This document shows positions 5,698 through 8,759 of a stretch of DNA of 8,759 nucleotides, one piece after another; the first letter of the stretch is position 1, and every line of letters starts with the position of its first letter. A model generated the notes under the pieces. It saw nothing but the letters and a program-made list of their open reading frames with translations. It was not told the DNA's origin and made no database searches. The stretch is from Bdellovibrio sp. (GTDB taxonomy: Bacteria > Bdellovibrionota > Bdellovibrionia > Bdellovibrionales > Bdellovibrionaceae). The position numbers and the translations under genes were made by a program. The stretch is taken from positions 1 through 8,759 of the forward strand of contig JAHRXB010000067.1 of NCBI GenBank assembly GCA_019104905.1, in the 5' to 3' direction.

Positions 5698-5743
5698 GTC
5701 GCCTCCTCTTGTAAAAAGCCTAGAGGAATTTTGACCTGGCGAC
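5698..5743 (-). promoter_or_regulatory. Potential hairpin covering the phytase ribosome-binding site
   Basis: In the minus-strand leader, TCCTCT (5727-5722) can pair with AGAGGA (5709-5704), and GTCGCC (5743-5738) with GGCGAC (5703-5698). The 3' strand of the combined 12-bp structure is continuous and contains the AGGAGG Shine-Dalgarno (5707-5702); the 5' strand has a 10-nt interruption. Folding would hide the ribosome-binding site, so translation may be conditional or depend on transcription from the upstream gene. Energy was not computed. Confidence 0.4.
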
Positions 5744-5779
5744 AACTCTTCAATCTTTAAATGTGCATTTTAGGCTTTT
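5714..5779. repeat. 9-bp inverted repeat AAAAGCCTA ... TAGGCTTTT flanking the trmH-phytase gap
   Basis: Perfect arms at 5714-5722 and 5771-5779, about 48 nt apart. On the minus strand the first arm overlaps the trmH stop codon and the second is followed by a fifth T, so it resembles the outer arms of a terminator with a very long loop. The second arm also lies in the loop of the phytase RBS hairpin and could pair as a pseudoknot. It may be a transcription end for the trmH unit, or a coincidence. Confidence 0.3.
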
Positions 5780-6486
5780 AAGGTCCCGCGCGCGAACATC
5801 TCATCCAGATATTGAGCCGCAGAGTCCTGCGTTCGCATATAGTAATAAGCCCGCAAGATCCCCTGCTCTTCTTCGCTCAAAGAGGCATTCGTTCCTCGGC
5901 GCTTCAAACGATCCTGAGAAATATGATAAAGACTGAGGGCTCCGGCAACGGAGATGTTGAAACTTTGTACAAAGCCCGTCATCGGAATGATGATGCGCTC
6001 ATCGGCGGCATCAATCATCTCACGACTGACTCCATCCTTTTCATTCCCCAAAACTAAAGCCGTCTTTCCAGAAAAATCAATTTCGTGCAAAGGCTTGGAT
6101 TTTTCATCCAAATGAGTGACACAGATTTTGTAACCTTGATCCTTCAAGGCCTTCACACATTCAGAGGTCTTTTTCCACTTTTTGACTTCCACCCATTTAT
6201 CAGCGCCTTGGGTGACTCGGTTGGCTTCTTTGAATTTTTCTTGGGTCTCGATGACTTGGAAATTTCCAAAACCCAAACCCTCGGCACTGCGCATGACCGC
6301 TGAAATATTTCCGCGGTCATAGATCCCCTCTAACACCACGGCGGTGTCAAAATTGCGCAAGGACACGACCCGCTCGATTTTTTGGCGACGCTCATCTGTA
6401 AGCAAAGGCCCAATCTTCTCAAGAACAAGCTGGTAATGAACTTTTAAACTGGCGTTGATCTCAAGCTCGGGCCCATAGGGAAACAT
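5770..6486 (-). CDS. trmH: TrmH-type tRNA (guanosine-2'-O-)-methyltransferase (SPOUT family)
   Basis: 238 residues, matching TrmH in length and layout. TrmH methylates the 2'-OH of G18 in the tRNA D-loop with SAM. The N-terminal helix LTDERRQKIERVVSLR (29-44) is the tRNA-recognition part. SPOUT motif 1 is DRGNISAVMRSAEGLG (57-72), with Asn60 and Arg66 at the catalytic positions. Motif 2 is ALVLGNEKDGVS (143-154), carrying the conserved G-x-E. Motif 3 is IIIPMTGFVQSFNISVAGAL (165-184), with the S-x-N-V/I-S core that closes the trefoil knot. Similarity to E. coli TrmH runs through the whole knot; after about 190 a C-terminal extension follows, as in TrmH. The ATG at 6486 has GAGG 5 nt upstream. 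The gene starts 24 nt after the acyl-CoA dehydrogenase stop, so they are probably one transcript. A related rRNA methyltransferase (TrmH-family, RlmB-like) is possible, but RlmB lacks this layout. Confidence 0.88.
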   Translation of the reverse strand: MFPYGPELEINASLKVHYQLVLEKIGPLLTDERRQKIERVVSLRNFDTAVVLEGIYDRGNISAVMRSAEGLGFGNFQVIETQEKFKEANRVTQGADKWVEVKKWKKTSECVKALKDQGYKICVTHLDEKSKPLHEIDFSGKTALVLGNEKDGVSREMIDAADERIIIPMTGFVQSFNISVAGALSLYHISQDRLKRRGTNASLSEEEQGILRAYYYMRTQDSAAQYLDEMFARGTLKA

Positions 6487-6510
6487 CGTTACCTCAATTC
6501 AGAACAGGGA

Positions 6511-7719
6511 CTACTTATACAATGACTCAGGATTTTTAGCCAAATCACGAGTGATGTTCTTCTGGTGTGCTTCCAAAGTTCCGCCACCGATTTCAAGAAG
6601 TTTGGCGTCTCTCCAAAGTCTTTCAACAACGTACTCGCCCACATAACCATAACCACCCAAAACTTGGATCGCACGGTCCGCGATATTTTTGCCCATAGTC
6701 GTCGCCACCAGCTTCACGCCATCAGAATCCAAACGGTTTCCTTCTTTGTTCAAATCCATGCGACGAGCGGTTTCGTAAACATAAGCCCGTGCCGCTTTGT
6801 ATTCCGCATAGCTGTCAGCGATATAACGCTGGATTTGACCGAAGTGATTCAGTGATTTTCCAAAGGCTTCTCTCTCAGTCGCATAGCGATTCATGATCTC
6901 AATCGAACGACGAGCAATTCCCAAACTCTGTGCCGCCAAAGTCAAACGTTCGATCTCAAGATTTCTCATCATGTGCAACATCGAGTCACCTTCGTGACCG
7001 ACAAGATTTGCTGCAGGAACATGACAGTCTTGGAACACCAGCTCTGCCGTATTAGAGCCACGCATGCCCAACTTGTCTTTGATCTTTTGTCCAACCTCAA
7101 AACCTTTGTGGTCTTTTTCAACGATGAAAGTAGAGACCATCGCGCGACCCTGTTTTTCTCCGGTCTTCGCGTAAACTAACACGAGATCACAAGGCGTGTT
7201 GTTTTCATCAACCGTTCCGTTGGTGATCCACATTTTGCGACCGTTAAGAACGTATTCATTCCCTTTTTTATCCGCACGAGTTTGCATGCCCAAAACGTCC
7301 GTGCCGACGGCCGGCTCTGACATCGCCATAGCCCCCACCCACTCACCAGAACAAAGTTTTGGTAAAACACGGTGGCGTTGTTCATCACTTCCATTCACCG
7401 CGATGTTGTTCACACAAAGCATGGAGTGCGCCAGGTAAGCCAAACAAAAACCGGGATCTGAAGCCGACATCTCTTCGTGCACGATGGCTGCGGCCGTCGC
7501 ATCCATCCCCGCTCCCCCGAATTCTTCCGGAACGGTAATTCCTAATAAACCCAGCTCTCCCACTTTCTTGAAAAGGGCCAAGTTGAATTTTTCACTGCGA
7601 TCATATTCATGAGCCTGGGGTTCGATTTCAGCTTCCGTAAAAGACTTCACTGTTTCGCGCAGCATGGCGTGTTCAGGGGTTGGATTATAGAGATCAAACT
7701 CTTTCCAGTTGAATGACAT
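6511..7719 (-). CDS. Acyl-CoA dehydrogenase, isovaleryl-CoA dehydrogenase-like
   Basis: 402 residues, full length for this FAD-dependent family, which oxidises acyl-CoA to 2-enoyl-CoA and passes electrons to ETF. Signature 1, AMSEPAVGTDV (131-141), and the C-terminal signature QVLGGYGYVGEYVVERLWRD (352-371) are both intact. FAD-contacting WITNG is at 164-168 and KLGMRGSNTAELVF is at 216-229. The segment LEIERL (254-259) aligns with LDLERL of human isovaleryl-CoA dehydrogenase, whose catalytic base is that second glutamate (here Glu257). The usual straight-chain catalytic Glu near the C-terminus (YEGT) is replaced by GGGT (378-381), as in isovaleryl- and some other branched-chain enzymes. Leucine breakdown is the most likely role; another branched-chain or short-chain acyl-CoA cannot be excluded. 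The ATG at 7719 follows AAGGAG by about 8 nt. It is the first gene of a probable two-gene unit with trmH, with no other leucine-catabolic gene beside it. Confidence 0.9.
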   Translation of the reverse strand: MSFNWKEFDLYNPTPEHAMLRETVKSFTEAEIEPQAHEYDRSEKFNLALFKKVGELGLLGITVPEEFGGAGMDATAAAIVHEEMSASDPGFCLAYLAHSMLCVNNIAVNGSDEQRHRVLPKLCSGEWVGAMAMSEPAVGTDVLGMQTRADKKGNEYVLNGRKMWITNGTVDENNTPCDLVLVYAKTGEKQGRAMVSTFIVEKDHKGFEVGQKIKDKLGMRGSNTAELVFQDCHVPAANLVGHEGDSMLHMMRNLEIERLTLAAQSLGIARRSIEIMNRYATEREAFGKSLNHFGQIQRYIADSYAEYKAARAYVYETARRMDLNKEGNRLDSDGVKLVATTMGKNIADRAIQVLGGYGYVGEYVVERLWRDAKLLEIGGGTLEAHQKNITRDLAKNPESLYK

Positions 7720-7765
7720 AAAAGAGACTCCTTGGGGTTCAAACCGGGTAATTACTCAACGCGTG

Positions 7766-7794
7766 AATCTATTTAGAGAGTGCTCCGGGGGCAA
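7766..7794 (-). promoter_or_regulatory. Weak candidate sigma-70 promoter for the acyl-CoA dehydrogenase/trmH unit
   Basis: On the minus strand, TTGCCC (7794-7789), 17 nt, TAGATT (7771-7766). Each hexamer matches 4 of 6 consensus bases at the ideal spacing. A palindrome GTAATTAC (7748-7755) and a near-palindrome GGTTCAAACC (7737-7746) lie between it and the start codon and could be operator sites. A better -35 (TTGACA, minus strand near 7825) has no suitably spaced -10. Confidence 0.25.
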
Positions 7795-7854
7795 GGGTTT
7801 GGCCACGATAATGCGTCGCGTGCATGTCAATTAACACCCCCAAGAGGGAAGACC

Positions 7855-7907
7855 CTGGACGCAGATCCAGACCTCGCTTAACTTGAGGTCTACGACATGG
7901 AGATCTC
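7855..7907 (+). repeat. Three tandem inverted repeats in the cinA leader
   Basis: CTGGA-N6-TCCAG (7855-7870), AGACCTC-N9-GAGGTCT (7869-7891; 7 bp) and the palindrome GAGATCTC (7900-7907) follow one another in about 50 nt just before the cinA start. The last overlaps the likely Shine-Dalgarno (GGAG, 7899-7902), which is 10 nt from the ATG. The array could be operators or leader hairpins limiting cinA translation. No T-tract follows, so they are not terminators. Confidence 0.4.
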
Positions 7908-7912
7908 TCACA

Positions 7913-8759
7913 ATGAAAGCCTCAGTTTTAGGCATCGGCACGGAACTCACTGACGGGCAAATCGTCAATAAAAACGCCTCTTGGATTTCGAAAAAATTAA
8001 AGGCCCTCGGGCTCTCGACGGTCACTCATTTGGTTGTCCCCGATGAACGACGTTTGATGCGCGAAGGAGTGGAATTTTGCGCCGGGAAAAGTGACCTGAT
8101 CTTTATCACCGGAGGGCTCGGCCCCACGTCCGATGACTTCACTCGCGAGGTGGTCACTGAGTGGGTCGGCGTCCCTTTGAAGTTCGATGAAACCTCCTGG
8201 CAACACGTCACCACTCGCCTGCTCTCGCGCGGTTATGTGGTGAAGGACATTCAACGGCAACAATGTTATTTCCCCGAGGGCGCGACCATTTTGTTTAACT
8301 CTCAAGGGACAGCCAACGCGTTTTATCTCGAAGCGCACGGGAAGAAAGTTTTTGTTTTGCCAGGCCCTCCACGCGAAATTGAAGCCGTCTGGGAAGGGTA
8401 TATTGCGGAATGGCTGAAAAAGAACACGACACACCTGGATCCTTACATCACGCGCATGTGGGACACTTTAGGTGTTGGTGAATCCGACGTGGCCGTCATT
8501 GTCGAGGACACTCTGAAAGACGTCACAGTTGAAAAAGGTTATCGCGTGCATCTTCCCTATGTGGAGGTCAAACTTTCCTATTTTAGATCTCAAGAAAAGG
8601 ACATGGCTCCAGTTATTGAGAAGCTGACGGAGGCTTTGGCTTTTTGCACCATCTCCCGCGACGGAACCGATGCCGCAGAACTTTTCGCAGAACGCTTAAA
8701 AAGTATCAGTTCTCTTTGTGTGATTGACGAAGTCACCGGGCAATTCCTTATGAACCGCC
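7913..8759 (+). CDS. cinA: CinA family protein (COG1058), 3' end beyond window; degenerate PncC motif
   Basis: 282 codons are visible, with no stop before the window ends. The N-terminal domain is the MoCF/CinA fold: GIGTELTDGQIVNKNASWIS (7-26), TGGLGPTSDDFTREVV (66-81) and LPGPPREIE (149-157) match the conserved loops of CinA, whose N-terminal domain has ADP-ribose pyrophosphatase activity in characterised members. Residues about 180-225 (RMWDTLGVGESDVA through LPYVEVKLSY) fit the small KH-like middle domain. At 267-282 the chain enters the C-terminal PncC domain (nicotinamide-nucleotide amidase), but the hallmark AESCTGG reads IDEVTGQ (271-277), losing the catalytic serine, so this domain may be inactive. 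Full-length CinA is about 410-420 residues. The ATG at 7913 gives the family start; SD spacing (GGAG, 10 nt) is a little long. It is divergent from the acyl-CoA dehydrogenase. Roles in NAD metabolism, competence or DNA damage are family knowledge only. Confidence 0.87.
   Translation, partial: MKASVLGIGTELTDGQIVNKNASWISKKLKALGLSTVTHLVVPDERRLMREGVEFCAGKSDLIFITGGLGPTSDDFTREVVTEWVGVPLKFDETSWQHVTTRLLSRGYVVKDIQRQQCYFPEGATILFNSQGTANAFYLEAHGKKVFVLPGPPREIEAVWEGYIAEWLKKNTTHLDPYITRMWDTLGVGESDVAVIVEDTLKDVTVEKGYRVHLPYVEVKLSYFRSQEKDMAPVIEKLTEALAFCTISRDGTDAAELFAERLKSISSLCVIDEVTGQFLMNR

Noticed and set aside
7807..7812. GATAAT as the cinA -10 element
   Set aside because: No acceptable -35 hexamer at 16-18 nt and no extended -10, so a promoter is not called there.
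7997..8434. 145-aa minus-strand ORF opposite cinA
   Set aside because: Antisense to conserved CinA motifs (TGGLGPTSDD, LPGPP), with no domain and no proper start signal.
1..8759. CRISPR arrays, tRNA/rRNA genes, IS elements or phage genes
   Set aside because: No spaced direct repeats, tRNA-like cloverleaf, transposase, integrase or terminal repeats were seen on reading both strands.

Overview
The window looks chromosomal and comes from a motile Gram-negative bacterium, most likely a Bdellovibrio-like predator (Bdellovibrionota). This is inferred from gene content: a lipoprotein form of the PTP-like (cysteine) phytase family, a HAMP-poor chemoreceptor behind a sigma-28-like promoter, many lipoproteins, and moderate GC with mixed ATG/GTG starts. 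No phage, IS, CRISPR, tRNA or rRNA signature was found, so this reads as ordinary core/accessory chromosome.

Layout. (1) 1-303, plus: the C-terminal 100 codons of a SAM-dependent RlmI/RlmK-type RNA methyltransferase. Its stop shares a CTAG with the stop of the convergent chemoreceptor. (2) 300-2685, minus: a two-gene sensory unit. A secreted single-Cache-domain protein is followed by a double-Cache methyl-accepting chemotaxis protein. A sigma-28-like promoter precedes the pair and a good intrinsic terminator lies between the two genes. (3) 2686-3070: a 385-bp divergent control region with inverted repeats and an attenuator-like hairpin. (4) 3071-4435, plus: a 12-TM MFS transporter of the metabolite:H+ symporter type. 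(5) 4413-5695, minus: a PTP-like phytase lipoprotein and a small unknown lipoprotein, joined by an ATGA stop/start overlap. The phytase ribosome-binding site lies in a potential hairpin. (6) 5770-7719, minus: an acyl-CoA dehydrogenase of isovaleryl-CoA dehydrogenase type followed 24 nt later by TrmH-type tRNA 2'-O-ribose methyltransferase. (7) 7720-7912: a divergent promoter region with tandem inverted repeats. (8) 7913 to the end, plus: CinA, cut by the window. Its MoCF-like domain looks intact, but the PncC (nicotinamide-nucleotide amidase) motif at the start of its C-terminal domain is degenerate.

How the genes work together. The Cache protein and the chemoreceptor form a plausible chemotaxis module in which the secreted protein may be made in excess of the receptor. 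The phytase and its coupled lipoprotein probably act together at the envelope on phosphorylated substrates such as inositol phosphates. The acyl-CoA dehydrogenase (branched-chain amino acid or fatty acid breakdown) and TrmH are probably co-transcribed without an evident functional link.

The items most worth a second look are the intra-operon terminator between the Cache gene and the receptor, the sigma-28-like promoter, the conserved N-terminus shared by the two lipoproteins, the structured phytase leader, and the degenerate CinA active-site motif.
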